64,000 nucleotides of DNA from assembly GCA_024803745.1 (NCBI GenBank), contig JANJXV010000013.1:32220001-32284000 (forward strand), written 5' to 3'. The position numbers and the translations under genes are program-made. A model generated the notes under the pieces. The model did no database searches. It was given only the letters and a program-made list of their open reading frames with translations, and was not told where the DNA came from. Source of the stretch: Megascapheus bottae. Taxonomy: Eukaryota > Chordata > Mammalia > Rodentia > Geomyidae. Below, in pieces: positions 1-12,799 of the stretch. Numbering within the stretch: position 1 is the first letter of the stretch; the number at the start of each line of letters is the position of its first letter.

Positions 1-1364
1 GTCATCATTTATTGTTGTTTTTATATATAGCATATTACTTCCTGCTTCTAGACTCAAAATTAGTAAATTTGGAAGTGGCATTTTATTCTAGTGTTTCCCA
101 AAAGAAGCACATCAGAACACTAGTCCCCAGAGAAATGCTATACAAAGGATTCCATAATCAACTGTATTTGAGAAACACTCCACACTTTCCTTAATTCTGT
201 GACATCATTATTATCAAATTTGACAACAGGGCTTTGTGGAACTCCTGTTATGGTGGGTTAGAATTGTATTAAGCACTGTATCATAAGACATATAGTATTT
301 GAGAAATGCAAATTTCCTTTTTAATAAGCATGGCTTAGACATGAGCACGTAAGATATAATCACCTTTCTTTAATTTTTCAGATAGTAAAGACTTGAGAAT
401 ACTTTGTATTTGCCACTTAACACCTATCAATATTCTAGGGAACTTGTTTATTTAGATAATGAGCATTTGTTGAGCCTCTGCTAACTGCCGGGCATTATAC
501 TCTGTGCTAGATATTAAATGATGATGAATATTCCAGAGATTTCTACTGTATGAGTAAGGTGATGGGTGTTAACCTTATCAGATAAATTAATCTGGTACAG
601 TTTTAACCTTGTCTGGTAAATTTGACAATTTTATTTCAAAGAACTGACATTGAAATCAAAAGCAACAAGAAGGCTATGAGTTACCTTCTACTTGGGTGTT
701 TCAGGGTTGCACAAGAGAGACAGCACTAGAGCAGTGTATGAGTAGATATTGTTATGTCACACATCACATTGAGATAGGCTAGTCCAGCATGCTTGATAGA
801 TTAGGAAAGAAGAGTCTAGAGATTTGGGGTTTAGGAATGCTCATGTTGAATCCAGTTCTACTCCATCTTAACTAATGCCGTATTTATCATATAAATGGCC
901 CTATCCTAAATAGACACCCTTGAAATTTTGAACAGCACAATTGGTAAGGCAAGCTAAGAGTGACCTGGGTAATTACTCTTTTCTAAGATCTATAAATATT
1001 GAAATGAACTCTATCAAGTCAGGGCTATTTTACACAAAATATTTCCATTGAGTAAATTATTTCCGCACACATAAAAGTAAAGGAAGCACAGAGATTATAA
1101 GCTCATATAGAGATAATGTCAGGACTTTGACTTTAAACAGTCACTTGCTCTCACATTTCATTTTGAATTTTATTGGACGTTCACTAGTTATCAGATTGAT
1201 CTGAAAATGTGACATTTATCCTTTGGGTAACCTTTTGCAAATGTATGGAACAGGCTTCTCTGTCCTCAATTAGAAAACCATTTACATTATTAGTAGACAC
1301 AAATTTTGGGTCCCAAAATTGTTAAGTTTTCAGTGGTTTCAGCAGTTCTCAGATACCATAGTTT
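1..1364. other. Unique AT-rich non-coding stretch
   Basis: I see no gene here; the only open frame is 60 codons near the start and looks like chance. Around 470-530 the sequence resembles the decayed end of an L2-type LINE ('...gttgagcctctgctaactg...gggcattatactctgtgctag'), in the antisense orientation of that family. Nothing else stands out. Confidence 0.5.
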
Positions 1365-1582
1365 ATTTTTCTCCCCTTCCCATCCCTACTCCCATCTCTT
1401 CTCTCCTCCACCCCTCACTTTCCCTTCCTGCTTTGTTCTCTTTTCTTCTCTCCTCTTCTTTCTCTTCTCTTCCCATCCCTTCTACTCTTCCCCTTTACCT
1501 TTACCTTCCTTCCCTTCTTCTTCTCTCCCCTCCCCTTCCTTTCCCTTTCCTTCTCTCCTGTCCTGTCTTCTCTCATCTTCTC
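1365..1582 (+). repeat. Polypyrimidine (CT-rich) low-complexity tract
   Basis: About 215 bases are almost only C and T, made of degenerate TTCTCTTCCC-like units. The tract produces open frames on both strands (serine/leucine/phenylalanine-rich on +, lysine/arginine/glutamate-rich on -) that are compositional artefacts and not genes. Confidence 0.9.
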
Positions 1583-2035
1583 AATGGCACTGGAGTTTGA
1601 ATTCAGTGCTACATGTTTCATGGGTGGTTATATTGCTTGCTAGATAGACCTATAGATGCCACACATATGAGGTCTTTTATTTCCCTAACTCAAAAATAAC
1701 ATTAAGAAAAACAAGTTTGAGATTCATTGGGCTGTAAAATGTATCCCTGTCAAGATAAACGTTCAACATGTTTAAATTTTTTAAAAATGCCCCAATAAAC
1801 TTTTGGAACCATTTACCTCATTTCATATTAGAGACAATTTCTTCTACTGTAGCTTTCTCTTGTCAGCCCCTTTAGAGACCTTTCCCTGGAGAAGTGGGTT
1901 CTTTCAGCAAAACAAAGTTAATTTTGAGTGTTACTGTACTCCGGGGATTTAGGTAGAACATGAATCCTTTAAATCTGTCTGATACACCCATGAACCATAT
2001 CCATGGCAGTAACTGAAAGTAAGCTAAGGATGCTT
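1583..2035. other. Unique non-coding stretch
   Basis: No gene, RNA or clear repeat is visible. It ends at the target duplication of the element at 2047. Confidence 0.4.
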
Positions 2036-2046
2036 AAGATTGGTTA

Positions 2047-2321
2047 CTCAATATTTGTGTACCCAATGCTATGGACATGGTACTGGAAATATAAACACAA
2101 CTACATAGACATAAAAATCTATGTCTCTATACACATAATGTTTTATTACATAGATTAATATGTATCTATGATATACAAACCCTTAGCCTAATTTTAATTA
2201 TGTTCTAAAATCTAAGTGCCAATGATTGTATATAGAGATCCCCTTCTTGAATGCTTGTTTGTTAAATATGTCATTTGAAATATGATGTAAAAATCAATGT
2301 TAATAAATTCTTTAATAAAAA
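2047..2321 (+). repeat. Unclassified poly(A)-ended dispersed repeat, copy A
   Basis: The part from about 2091 to the end is a near match (roughly 93% by eye) to the reverse complement of 45347-45571. The element ends in AATAAA (about 2302), some ten bases, then an A run, as a polyadenylated transcript would. It is bounded by the direct repeat AAGATTGGTTA at 2036-2046 and 2322-2332. These are the marks of LINE-1-mediated insertion of a Pol II RNA. I do not recognise the source: it has no long ORF and no tRNA or 7SL promoter boxes, and it is AT-rich. The first 44 bases are not shared with copy B, so B may be shorter at its 5' end. Confidence 0.65.
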
Positions 2322-2332
2322 AAGATTGGTTA

Positions 2333-3298
2333 TTTCCTGGTTTTCCCTCACTCTTCCTGCTAGGTTTCATTTGACCCCATCAGCTGCCCACAGACATGTT
2401 TTTAGTTTACTGACTTTAATATTAGTGCTTTTATTGAGTCTCATTTCTTTGACCCACTCTTATGCAAATGACCACTCATGATATTTCCTCCTTATCTTGG
2501 TGACTTGGCCTATTGCACCTCCAAAATTTCCTTCTTGAATACCACACTGAAAAGGTCCATTTTGACTACTCTCTTTCAGAGCATTTTACATCATACTTGA
2601 ATTTTAGGATTTTTTAAAATCTGAGACATGCAACTGTTACACAGTAGAAATAAATATCTCGAATATGCAAGACCTCTATAGTGCTAGCACAGAAAAGTTT
2701 AGATCAGGAGTTTTGTCTCTGAACTCTTTGGAAGGTTTCAAAACCCCAAAATATCATTTGGTGATAAATCTTCTAAAAGATTGGTAGTTGTTCTTAGTTC
2801 TTTGTTTTTGCTATGCATCTACAGTCAGAGTATCTTTCCCAGCTGGAGTTAGACTAGGTCACAGGAAATGCTTTTTGGCTAATGGAACAGTAGCAGAGGG
2901 TTATAAAAGCAGATTTATATGTGCTTGTCTGAATTCTTTGGCCTTGTGCACCTGGTACTATAATAAGACACTTGAAGACTTGGGTCAGTCTAACAGACCT
3001 GTTAGTGTGAATTTTTTATTTAGTTCAATTCACTCAGATTTAGGGTTGTTATTTACATAAAAATGTATTTTAGCAGGAGCCTGATTGATAAAAATCATTT
3101 TACAGTTTTTAATAAATGATTGCTTTCAAATTTTGTCCTTATTTCTTCCTTTGGAAAGTTTTTTTTTTATTATAGGTTCAACTGTGCTTCAAAATAAAAT
3201 AAGGTAAATTACCATCATAATCTCTGGTTCCCTGAACACTTTGTAGATGTAATCAGATTAAAATGAGACTACTTGACTAAAACGGACAAAAATTCAAT
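2333..3298. other. Unique non-coding stretch
   Basis: It contains a 90-codon open frame at 2788-3060 with no recognisable domain; I treat this as chance. No RNA gene or clear repeat is visible. Confidence 0.4.
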
Positions 3299-3313
3299 GG
3301 GGTTGGTATCCTT

Positions 3314-3412
3314 TTTTCTTTTCTTTCTTTCTTTTGTGGTGGTGGGTTTGAACTCAAGGCCTCATACTTGTTAGACAAGCACTCTACCACAGAGTCACAC
3401 TTCCATCCCCTA
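3314..3412 (-). mobile_element. ID-like tRNA-derived SINE monomer
   Basis: Read on the minus strand it has the tRNA-Ala/ID-type box A (...GTGGTAGAGTGC), then TTGTCTAACAAG, then box B (GAGTTCAAACC), followed by an A-rich tail that appears here as the T/C-rich run at its left end. Direct repeats resembling GGGRYTGGTATCCTT at 3299-3313 and 3413-3427 flank it. It is a Pol III-derived retroposon, not a tRNA gene. Confidence 0.8.
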
Positions 3413-3427
3413 GGGACTGGTATCCTT

Positions 3428-4444
3428 ATAAGGAGAAATAGCAGAAACAGAAAATCATAGAAAGAGTGCCACATGACTGCAGAGACTTACAGAAATGGGT
3501 GTAATACAGCTAAAAGCCAAGTAATATTATCAGCACTATTAGAAGCTAGAAGAGGCAAAGGAGTTCTTATGGGTCTCAGAGAGTGTCTGTCTTAGATAAC
3601 ACTTTAATGTCTAACTTTTTGTCTTCAGAACTATGAGAGTATGTGTCTCTGATGTTTTATGTCACCTACTTTGTGGTACTTAAAAAAAATAGGCAACACT
3701 AGGAAATGAATGTGTTGTCCTTAATGATTCCATATACCAATCTCCCTTTTCTTGTCATAATAAGTTTATTTATGCTTTGCTTTATCACATTCTGCCTGTT
3801 ACTATCATCATTTGAATTTACTAGTTAGGCTGTACTCCCCAAAGATTTTACTGAGCTACATCTGTGGCCACGATCTATGAAAGTACTCTTACCACAGGCT
3901 GGCTTACATAGTTGTACTGGACAGAGCATTAGACTTCAAGTGATAATATTTCTGCCCAGGCCATGATTTTTCTCTTATTACTGCGTGATTTCATATAATT
4001 CAGGAAACTTCTGAGAGATGTATTATTCTTATCTAGAAAATAAGCAGAAATTATCAATGACATGGAATCTCCATGATAATTAAACAAGTGGATGGAGCTG
4101 AAGATGTTATATAAACAGCTAACCTGAAATACATTGCTTGTTTTGCGATCACATATTTATGAACTATTTGCATTTCATTACTTAGCACACATTAAGAAAT
4201 GCATACTAATGGATAGTGGTGGCAAGCCAGGTGTACATCACACTGTGCATGACATTTACAAAATGATTTCACTTTTTAGGATTAGCTCAAGGGTTGGACA
4301 GAAAGTCAACTGAGGTGGGGGAGGAGACTTCCCTGGGATAAGTTGATAGTTACATTGGGAACAGAATGATGGTATCCCTTAGGTGAAAATCCCAGGGAAA
4401 AGTATCCCAGGAAGAGTGGAAAAAAGCTCAAAGATATGAGAGAC

Positions 4445-4448
<4 letters not shown>
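3428..4448. other. Unique stretch with a MIR-like fragment
   Basis: Around 3985-4095 the order of words (...gatttcatataattcaggaaacttctgag... then ...gataattaaac) follows the conserved part of the MIR SINE in the plus sense, at low identity. The rest is unassigned. Confidence 0.4.

Positions 4449-4518
<70 letters not shown>
4449..4518 (+). repeat. (AG)n microsatellite
   Basis: About 35 uninterrupted AG units. The serine/leucine-repeat open frames read on the minus strand here come only from this repeat. Confidence 0.98.
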
Positions 4519-4520
<2 letters not shown>

Positions 4521-7500
4521 TTTGACGTATTCCCAGGAACTGATGGCAGCAAAGCAAACTGTGCCAAATGAAATAGGCTTAGATCACATCAGGTGGCATT
4601 TGAGAGACAGCTAGAGGACAGAACTTCCCTAAAGCTTGAGGTCCATCATCAGTAATTGGAGTTTTAATTTTAGATGCAACAGAGAGACAATTGCAGAGTG
4701 TCATGGAAAGTGATAACTTGAAACTTAAAGGAAAGGAAATACTTCTGGTTTCTATTATGGACTTCATGGTGGTGGGGGAGGGGGCCGGAGGAGTATAGTT
4801 AGGGAGGAGACTGTGGCAGACATGAACTTTATAATTTAAGGAATAGGGGAACTGGGGGGGGAGGGAAAGAGAGAAAATGAGTGAGGAACTGACAAGAATT
4901 GCACTCATTTCCTTGCTTATGTAACTGTACATCATGTTTACAATAAAATAAAAAAGACAATAACCAATAATTTAAAAAATAGCAGAAATAGTGACTGAGG
5001 ACAATATTGATATCTGGGAGGGATTGAAGAGATATTTTCAAAATAGAACTGACATGCCCTTTTGGTTCTTTATATGAGGATTGTGAGTATAAATAAAGAC
5101 TTGTAGGGTAGATGCTTTTTTAAACCATGTACATATTGGTCCCATTTATTTAGATGCAAAGATGCATTGTGAGTGATACTTAAAACATTACAAGAAATTT
5201 ATCTATCTCTTCCCTTATTTTCAATCTTAATCTTTAACACAAGAGACAGACATTGTGTACATGGAACTCAGGTATCAACAGGTTCTTGTACACAAGAATG
5301 GAGTTCACAAATTACATGAATCAGTTCAGGATTCTATTAATACACTGTATCCATAACACAGATAATGGCTCAGAGACAGCAAAACTTGATGTCTCATAGC
5401 TCTGATTGAGGAATCTATGACCAAGCTGCCAGCTTGTGCCTTTTCTAGTATAGGAACATTTCCAGTGTGCAAATGCCTCTCTTTTGTGCTGTTGCCACAA
5501 GTCCAAGAAATAAATCATCTTCTGACAATCCAAAAAGGGCTCCACCATTATAACTGGAGGTCACAATCTCTCATACCAATGCATAGAATATATGCATTTT
5601 CATTTAGTTCATAGTGCAGCTCTTTGTTGTTGTTTCTGTGAAGTACCTGATAGTCAATATTTGGATTTTGCAGGACAAGGGATAAAAAAAGAGTATGTTA
5701 TGTATGTGTTTATAGATCATTTAAAACATAAACATGGAAAAACATAAAATATATATTCAAGTTAGAGCACCATAAGTGAAATGGTCCGTTTTGTTGACAC
5801 ACAATCGTTTGTTTACATATTGTCTGTGGCAGTTTCCCTGCTATAAGAAGAGTTGAATGGTCTTACAAAAGACCTTGTAACACAGAAATTCAAAAGATTT
5901 GTGATCTGGCTCTACTGGATTTACTAATCCTAACCTATGTAAGACTTCCTGTCCTATGGGAATCCTGTTATCTTCCTTACATCTTTTGGAATTTTGCAGA
6001 AGTCTTATATTCTCTACATATGAATTATTACATTCACAAAGGGTTTATTTCACAATCTCACAGTGCTCTACCAGTTCTTCTATTTCAGGAGAATTCCACA
6101 ACAAACCCAAGTACTGATGTACATCCTTATAGGGTTTTGTAAAAGAGTTAAAATTTTCAGACATGCCAAGTCCTTATACCACAAAATATTTTTTAAAAAA
6201 CTGGTTATTGGGCATTTTCTGATTTAAAAAATTCCCTTAGTGGCATTGGTTAATTTATATTCTAATTTTCCATCACCATGGTCTGTGATTTCCATTTTTC
6301 GCCCCTAGCCTTTCCCTCTTCCTGTTTTCTCTATCCCCAAATTTCAGTTTATGTATCTATTGAGTTGTTGAGCTATTTTTTTGTTATTGCTTTGTTACAT
6401 TCTGTTAGAGGTTTCATTTTCTACTCCCCAAGAGATTTACCAAGATGTTTTACTCAACCTAAAACTACTTCCTTCTTAAGAACAATTCTGTTTCCAACTG
6501 TAACAATTTCTTTTTATCTGAAAACTAGGAAAGGTGGAAAATGGCCAACCAGCCTCTACTCTTTCCATTTCGATATTGCTCTTCTAAAATTTGAGACATT
6601 TTTTCTTTTCTATATCACACCGTGTTTTAAATATGTGACTTAAGAGTGCAAGATCACATTTACATCTTAACTAATTCTGCTGTTTAAATCCTTCTATCCC
6701 AATTTGCAGAGAAGAACACTGAGGTGTTTCTCAGTTTGGAAATGTTCTTCTGTACAAAAACACGTCTCTTAAATGAAAATTGAATATATCTTAATGCTGC
6801 TAGATTTTCAAACTGCTTTTAAACCACATCATGGGTGGGTTTTTTTTTTTAATTTGGTCAATCTTTTTAGAATGCCAGATACAAACATGGGAAAATATAT
6901 CATTTTCTAGGGAGCAAGAAAATAACAAAGTATTAGTTGATATTTTTAGACACTTTCAACTGTTGGGCCAGATTGTGGAAAATGAGGAAATGACAGATAT
7001 CATATTTCTGTTCCAAAAAGGACAATATCCCACGTAAGTAGTTCTCCTTCAGTTAGTGTACAAAGCAGGTGTTGGGGAAAATATGAGAAACAACCTTGTG
7101 GGCTCCAGTGAGGAAACACTTCAAAAAATATCATTTGATTAAGAGACAGGGTGCATGATTCAATGAGGAGGCGGAGGTATTGCCTTGGAAAAGCACCAGC
7201 TCAAGAGACACTAAATGCCTGTGGAAGTGTCGTGGGTATGGGGGCTAAAAACAGCTTGTGGAATGACAAACTTTCTGAAAAGCATGGCAACAGCAAGGGT
7301 CTGTAAATGGCAACTTCATTCTCTAGATGAGTGGGAAACTGCAGAAGGTAATTTTTAGGTTGCTTGTTATTTTTTTAATGTTCATGGAGTGAAATGATGC
7401 CATTGGAAATATTGAGACGAATGGAAATGTGTTGGTGACGAAAGAACACTTATGAAAATAGCACCGGGACGTGGTAACCTGATGAGGATCCTTGGATGAC

Positions 7501-8718
7501 TAAGTAGCGAATTTGTCAATACCGGAATAATAGTGCTGTTAGCTAATTAACTGGAATAGACTGTCTTTCCTCTAAAGCACATTGGTGTCAAAATCTGATG
7601 TGCTCCCATCAGCAAGCCTTTTGAAATATCCTTCAATTATCAGGTGACAGAAAATCTCTGAATTAGATTTCGTGAGATTGGAGGACTCTGGAAAATTTTA
7701 GCTTCTGACTATTTGTTTAGTTCTTTATACTGTTTCTTAAATATCCAAATGGCTTTTTTAAAAAATCTTTTAAAAACAGTTACCTAGAAAAAGCCTGCTG
7801 TGACTTAGGTTTCTTTAAGTTAATAAAGATTCCTTTATTGATCCAATTGATGTAAGGTGTGGATGGCTTCAAGATAATTGAGATGGGGCCTTGTTTTTGT
7901 AAAATTTAAAGATAGTAAAAGTGGTCATTGAAGCTGTAGGAGACTGTGATGACTGAAGGTTAAAACAAACACAAACCCCAAAACAATAATTTTTATGACC
8001 ATAAGACTGTGTCTGTTTAATATGGAAGACAGAATATGCCAGTTTAGAGGTTCCAATATACTCGATTCTGGTTGTCTAAATTCTGGTTGTCCAAGTATAA
8101 TGAAGATATTTTCAAATTCAGATGCAAAGTTGTCATTTCCTGAATTAATTTTGTCATTATTCATTTAGTTTCAGTAATAAGAAGCCATTGTTTCATATTA
8201 TGAAGATGAAATCAAATAGTTCCATCATTTAACAAGATAAGGAAAAACAGGAGAAGTGGGATAGAATTCAGTCATGAATCCAAAGTATATCCTACAAAAT
8301 TAAGAAGAGAGAGGAAAGGGGTTGGGAGAAATGAGTGAGAATGTTGAAAACAGTAGCAATGGTCTAGACATGCTATATTTATAAACTGTTTCAGTAAATG
8401 GCAACTCATTTGTACTACTAAGAAAAACAAGTGAACTTTAATGAAGAATATGAACCTATTCAATGTAATCTTATTTAACATATTACACCTGCAAAGATCC
8501 AGTTTCTTAATAAAGCCATATGCGCAGGTTTGTAGAACTAAAGCTCATCTTCTTTTAGGGAGGGATTGGACACATAACCACCTATAAACAGGATGAGTTC
8601 TTGATGATCTGACACCCTTTGCAACAATTTCCACTCTCTCTGGATTGACCACTGAGATCCCTAAACTGAAGTGTTAAGCCCACCATCAAGAGCAGTGTAA
8701 CCACTGTGCTAAGAACAC
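4519..8718. other. 4.2 kb mostly unique non-coding DNA
   Basis: Several open frames reach 70-121 codons (for example 4579-4935 minus, 6278-6643 plus). None shows a domain, a signal of selection or a splice context I can recognise, and they overlap on opposite strands. There is no RNA gene and no convincing SINE. Old unrecognised repeats could be present. Confidence 0.45.
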
Positions 8719-9215
8719 CACAGTGTTTCCACACAGCCTAGTCAGTAGAATCACCCAAGACATTTCCTGTATGCAGTGTAATATCCAAGCCATTTAGGGG
8801 GGACATGAACCCCCCCACAATAATAAAGTCACCAGCATTCAGTGAACCAAGTTAGAGTCATTTTAATACCAATGAAGCAGTAAAAAGAGCAGTCCCAAGC
8901 TTCAGTGGGTCTGAGCATTTAAAGGTAAACACCTCATGCAGGTGATCATAATTACACACAGGTGGTGTTCCTCATATGACGTCACCTTATGATACCCACA
9001 GTCAATAACCACAAGGGTGGAACCACATGTAGGTGATCATAATCACCTACACGTGGTAGAGCAGGTTACGCATTAAAAAAAAAAACTCAAACAGAAACTG
9101 ACAGCTGAGCTTGCCAGGTTATTACATGCAGTGGTCTTGAGTTCCACCCAATCTACTGGGTTAGAATCTTGGAGTCTGTATTTCTATCAAGTGATTCAGG
9201 GCAGTATCATAACTG
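8719..9215 (+). mobile_element. MER5A-like hAT DNA transposon, split by an insertion
   Basis: The two ends, 8719-8776 and 9127-9215, read together as one MER5-type non-autonomous hAT element. The left part carries ...cctagtcagtagaatcacc; the right part continues with ...atctactgggttagaatc...ggagtctgtatttct...gtgattc. The 350 bases between them are a later insertion (see 8777-9126). Its age and the split make the terminal repeats hard to place. Confidence 0.6.
8777..9126. mobile_element. Solo-LTR-like element inside a MER5A copy
   Basis: It starts TGTAATA and ends TATTACA, the inverted TG...CA form of retroviral LTRs, and is flanked by TGCAG (8772-8776 and 9127-9131). The direct repeat can be read as up to 8 bp, ATGCAGTG, if the terminal TG belongs to the target, which would instead suggest a hAT-type element. 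Inside are a perfect CRE (TGACGTCA, 8977-8984), a 15-bp-arm palindrome at 9023-9056 and a related half-copy at 8939-8965. Orientation is uncertain. I cannot name the family. Confidence 0.55.
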
Positions 9216-10385
9216 GGAAGTCAAGAGCAGAATCAATACTGAACTAGAATGGGAAGGGCATTTTGGAATGGAGACCGAAAGAAGTCTGCCATGACCATGT
9301 TTTCCTGGTGCTCATGGTAATAAATTGCATTCTGGTCTTCCACCTGTGTCAAAGGAACACGTCACAGGAGCAAGTTTCTTGGGATGCCTCTCAGTATGGA
9401 GGGAGCTTTGTCACATTTGAGTTCGAAGAGTCTCTCTTAGAGTTGATAGCATTTCTCATTCTATAGCAGGGCTAGAAAGCCATGGGATGAGGACAGCCTG
9501 TGTCTAGCAGACTTGCTAGTGGGGCACTGGAGGCTTTGGAGGTGAGGATGCTGCAGCATCCCTTGTAATGGCCGAGGAAGGAATGCCTGCTGCAACAGCT
9601 GCCTCCTATTTCCTCATTAGATTCTCTTCTACCTTGAGCACACAGGTGGGAGCAAAGGAGATAAGTCAGCATAGAAATAAAGTTGCCCTGCCTAATGGGC
9701 GTTTGGTCCACAGGAGAGAGAAGGCATGCTGTTGGTGACTCAGAATCAGCATGAGGTGAATGTTGCCAACAGGAAGTTGGATCCAAGAGTTACTGTCGGG
9801 GTATTTTTCCATCTTCCTTCCTTCCTACCTTCTTTCCTATGAGTCTGTGGTTGGGGATGCCAAATTGCACAGACTTGACTGAAGCCTTTTCCTAGAGCTT
9901 CATAAACTCTTTGGAGTGACTTGACCTGGTTAACATAAAGCCACCAATGAATCTGTCAGAATTCAATGCATAATGTTTATGCAGGTGGTTGATTTGACTG
10001 ATGGATTAGAACAGGTGTTTGTGTCCAGCAACAACCCACTATACCCCATCAATATTCTCTGCTCCAGTAACAGAAAAGAAAAAGCAGACATTTCTGATAG
10101 GTACTCTTTAAATTAAAAAAAAATGTATGATAGAGTACATGGAACAAACATTATAGGTAGTAGCCCTCCTATTTTCTAGATAATGAATCAGAGGCTACTG
10201 GAACATCTTTCTTCTCCTATATCATCATTAATTTTGCAGAGCTGTAATTTATATGCTACATGATCCGTTTGTGAATCCCACAAATGTCCAGTTGGTTCAT
10301 CCTCCTGCTTATGAAATCCTCCTTGCTGGTACATATGTCTCTTCCTAATGATGAGGATTTGAAGTGCAAGTTTGACTCTCTGTTG
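9216..10385. other. Unique non-coding stretch
   Basis: Contains a 67-codon frame (9263-9466 plus) and a 104-codon frame (9472-9786 minus), neither resembling a known protein. GC content is somewhat higher at 9470-9790 than in the flanks. No RNA gene or clear repeat was found. Confidence 0.4.
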
Positions 10386-10398
10386 GAAAGATTTTCTT

Positions 10399-11704
10399 TT
10401 TTTTCTTTCTTTTTTCATATATTTTTATTGTAATTAATAGAAGGATTACATTATATTCACCAGATAGAAGGTGCATTACTTCACAAACATTGATACCCTT
10501 TCTCATGTCTTGGTCCCCATTTCCCTCCCCTGACTCCTGCCCCACATCTTTTTCCCCCCCTTCCCTATCCTATTTCAAATAACCAGATAAACATTTATAC
10601 AATATTTAAGATAACAAGGTAAAATACTGTAACAATATGAGATAACAAAGGGCAGCAAAAGACATGAGAGATAAGATGGTACATTAAGTACAACAATTAC
10701 TTATTATATGGCTTTTGTTTCTATATCCTGGAGGTCCTTTCATTTACCCTCATCCTATATGGCCTTATGTATCTAGGTTTTGTTCTGTTGTAAATCTCTT
10801 CTAGGAGAGCCCAGGGTTTCTACTGATTAGGACAAATGAGAGAAACCATTGAGCCTATGTTCCTTTGACTCTGGCTTACTTCACTTAATATGATTTTTTC
10901 TAAGTCTTTCCATTTCCTTACAAATGGGGCAATGTCATTCTTTCTGACAGCAACATAGAATTCCATTGTGAATAAATACCACATCTTGTTGATTCACTCA
11001 TCAACTGAGGGGCATCTGGGTTGGTTCCATATCTTTGCTATGGTAAATAGTGCTGCAATGAATATTGTTGTGCTAGTGGATTTAGTATGCCCTTGTTTCT
11101 GGACGATTGGGTAAATGCCAAGTAGTGGAATTTCTGGGTCATAGGGAAAGGAGGTACATTAGGTCTCCTTGGCACAGGTTGAAACTTTCTTAATAAGGAC
11201 CCAGAAACACAACAAATCAAAGAAAGTCTGGATAAGTGAGACTGTATTAAACTGCAGAGCTTCTGTATGGCAAAGGACAGCGCTAACAAACTAACTAGAA
11301 AGCCTACAGAGTGGGAGAAGATCTTCACTAACCATACAACGAACAAAGGCCTCATATCTAAAATATATCAACAGCTAAAATAATTGAATCACTCCAAAAC
11401 TAATCTCCAAAGAAACAACCATCCCATTAAAAGATGGGTCAAAGACTTAAAGAGAGTCTTCTCTGAAGAAGAAATAAGAATGGCCTATAGACACATGAAG
11501 AAATGCTCAACATCTCTAGCCATAAAAGAAATGCAAATCAAAACAACTCTAAGATTCTACCTCACTCTAGTTAGAATGGCCATGATCAAGAAATCTAATA
11601 ACAACAGATGCTAGGGGAGATGTGGCCAGGAGGGATCACTACTACACTGTTGGTGGGAGTGCAAACTCATTCAACCATTCTGGAAAGCAGTATGGTGGTT
11701 CCCA
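10399..11704 (-). mobile_element. LINE-1 3' end with inverted 5' part (twin priming)
   Basis: From 10399 (T-rich tail) to about 11146 the minus strand reads L1 3' UTR and the end of ORF2. At about 11148 orientation flips: 11148-11702 is plus-sense ORF2 further upstream (...gtgggagaagatcttc..., ...aaatgctcaacatctc..., ...ctgttggtgggagtgcaaactc). Compared with the copy at 63.1 kb, about 20 bases are missing between the end of the inverted block and the start of the direct block, as is usual for twin priming. Imperfect 13-bp direct repeats lie at 10386-10398 and 11705-11717. The ORF2 remnants are broken and non-functional. Confidence 0.9.
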
Positions 11705-11717
11705 GAATAATTTTCTT

Positions 11718-12157
11718 CTATGCTGAAAATATCTGCTACACCTTAGTAATCAAATTGTTTTTAAATGCAAAGAATTGAGAGAAGCCAGTTGAAAGTTCCA
11801 TGCCTCAGAGTGGATTGGTGAGCTACCATTCACTGGGTGATTGGATGAAAAGTGTGGTCCTTTGGTAGGAAATTCCACCAAGTGTTATGGAGTTCCTGGG
11901 AATTATTACACTTTGTAAGGAAAAAAATGGATCAGACTGTATTTTTCTTAGAAAGTAGGTTTTACAATCTAGTCTTATAGGCTATGGAAATGATAAATTT
12001 TACTTTATTTTTATATAAACATTGTTCAGTTACAGCCCCATAAGGATTTTATATAGGACAGTAGTAGGATAACTAGTTCGTATTTTAAGTGATCATTATC
12101 ACTGTGACTTCTGGGGATAAATGAGAAATCATTTGTATCAAGAGCAGTCCAAGCTGA
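11718..12157. other. Unique non-coding stretch
   Basis: Nothing recognisable beyond short AT-rich sequence. Confidence 0.4.
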
Positions 12158-12372
12158 ATGCTGGTGGCTCTTTGGTAATTCTAGCAATACAAGAGGCTGA
12201 GATCTGGAGGATGGTAGTTCAAAGTCAACACGGGCAGAAAAACTCCTTGAGACTCCATCTTCAAAATCACCCTAAAAAACTGGGTTGGAAACATAGTTTG
12301 AGTATTAGTATGCCAGCAATGAAAGCAACTGAGCAAACATGAGGTGCTGAGTTTAAACCTTTGTAATTGCAA
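12158..12372 (+). mobile_element. Old B1-Geo type SINE
   Basis: A decayed copy of the 7SL/B1-headed SINE: 'gctggtggctc...taattctagcaa...gaggctgagatctggaggat' (head), then a diverged Geo-like tail ending 'gaggtgctgagtttaaacc'. It is much more diverged than other copies in the window. Confidence 0.65.
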
Positions 12373-12595
12373 AAACAAGAAAGCAAAGAAAAAGTAGTCT
12401 GAGCAAGATTAAGTACGTAATTTCTCAGTACTGTTTCCCCAATATTTCTGAGGTACCTATTAGTCTTTTTTGAAGGGATTGGAAGCCTTCTACTAGAATA
12501 AAAGATTTTTAAAATGCTTCCATTTTGAATTCCTAGACGTGTTGTGTGATCTAAAAGGTGAGAGTAAAGTTCAATTCTATTTTTTGTTGTTCTTG

Positions 12596-12799
12596 TTGTT
12601 GTTGGTCATAGGGCTTGAACTCTGGGCCTTGGCATTGTCTCTGAGCTCTTCAGCTCAAACTTCACACCCTAACCCTTGAGCCACAACACCACTTCCTTTT
12701 CCTAGTGGTTAATTGGAGATAAGGGCCCAGGCTGGCTTGAATCTCGATCCTCAAGATCTCAGCCTCCTGAGTAGCTAGGATTGCACCACTCCTGGCTTA
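12596..12799 (-). mobile_element. B1-Geo SINE
   Basis: Minus-strand copy. The Geo-like tail comes first in plus coordinates (ggcttgaactctgggcc...ttgagccacaacacc), then the B1-like head (gatctcagcctcctgagtagctaggatt). A short internal deletion lies in the middle of the head. Confidence 0.85.

Noticed and set aside
1306..1647. Ser/Pro/Phe-rich and Lys/Arg/Glu-rich frames
   Set aside because: Products of the polypyrimidine tract.
9472..9786. 104-codon minus frame
   Set aside because: No homology recognised, no clear exon boundaries; likely chance.
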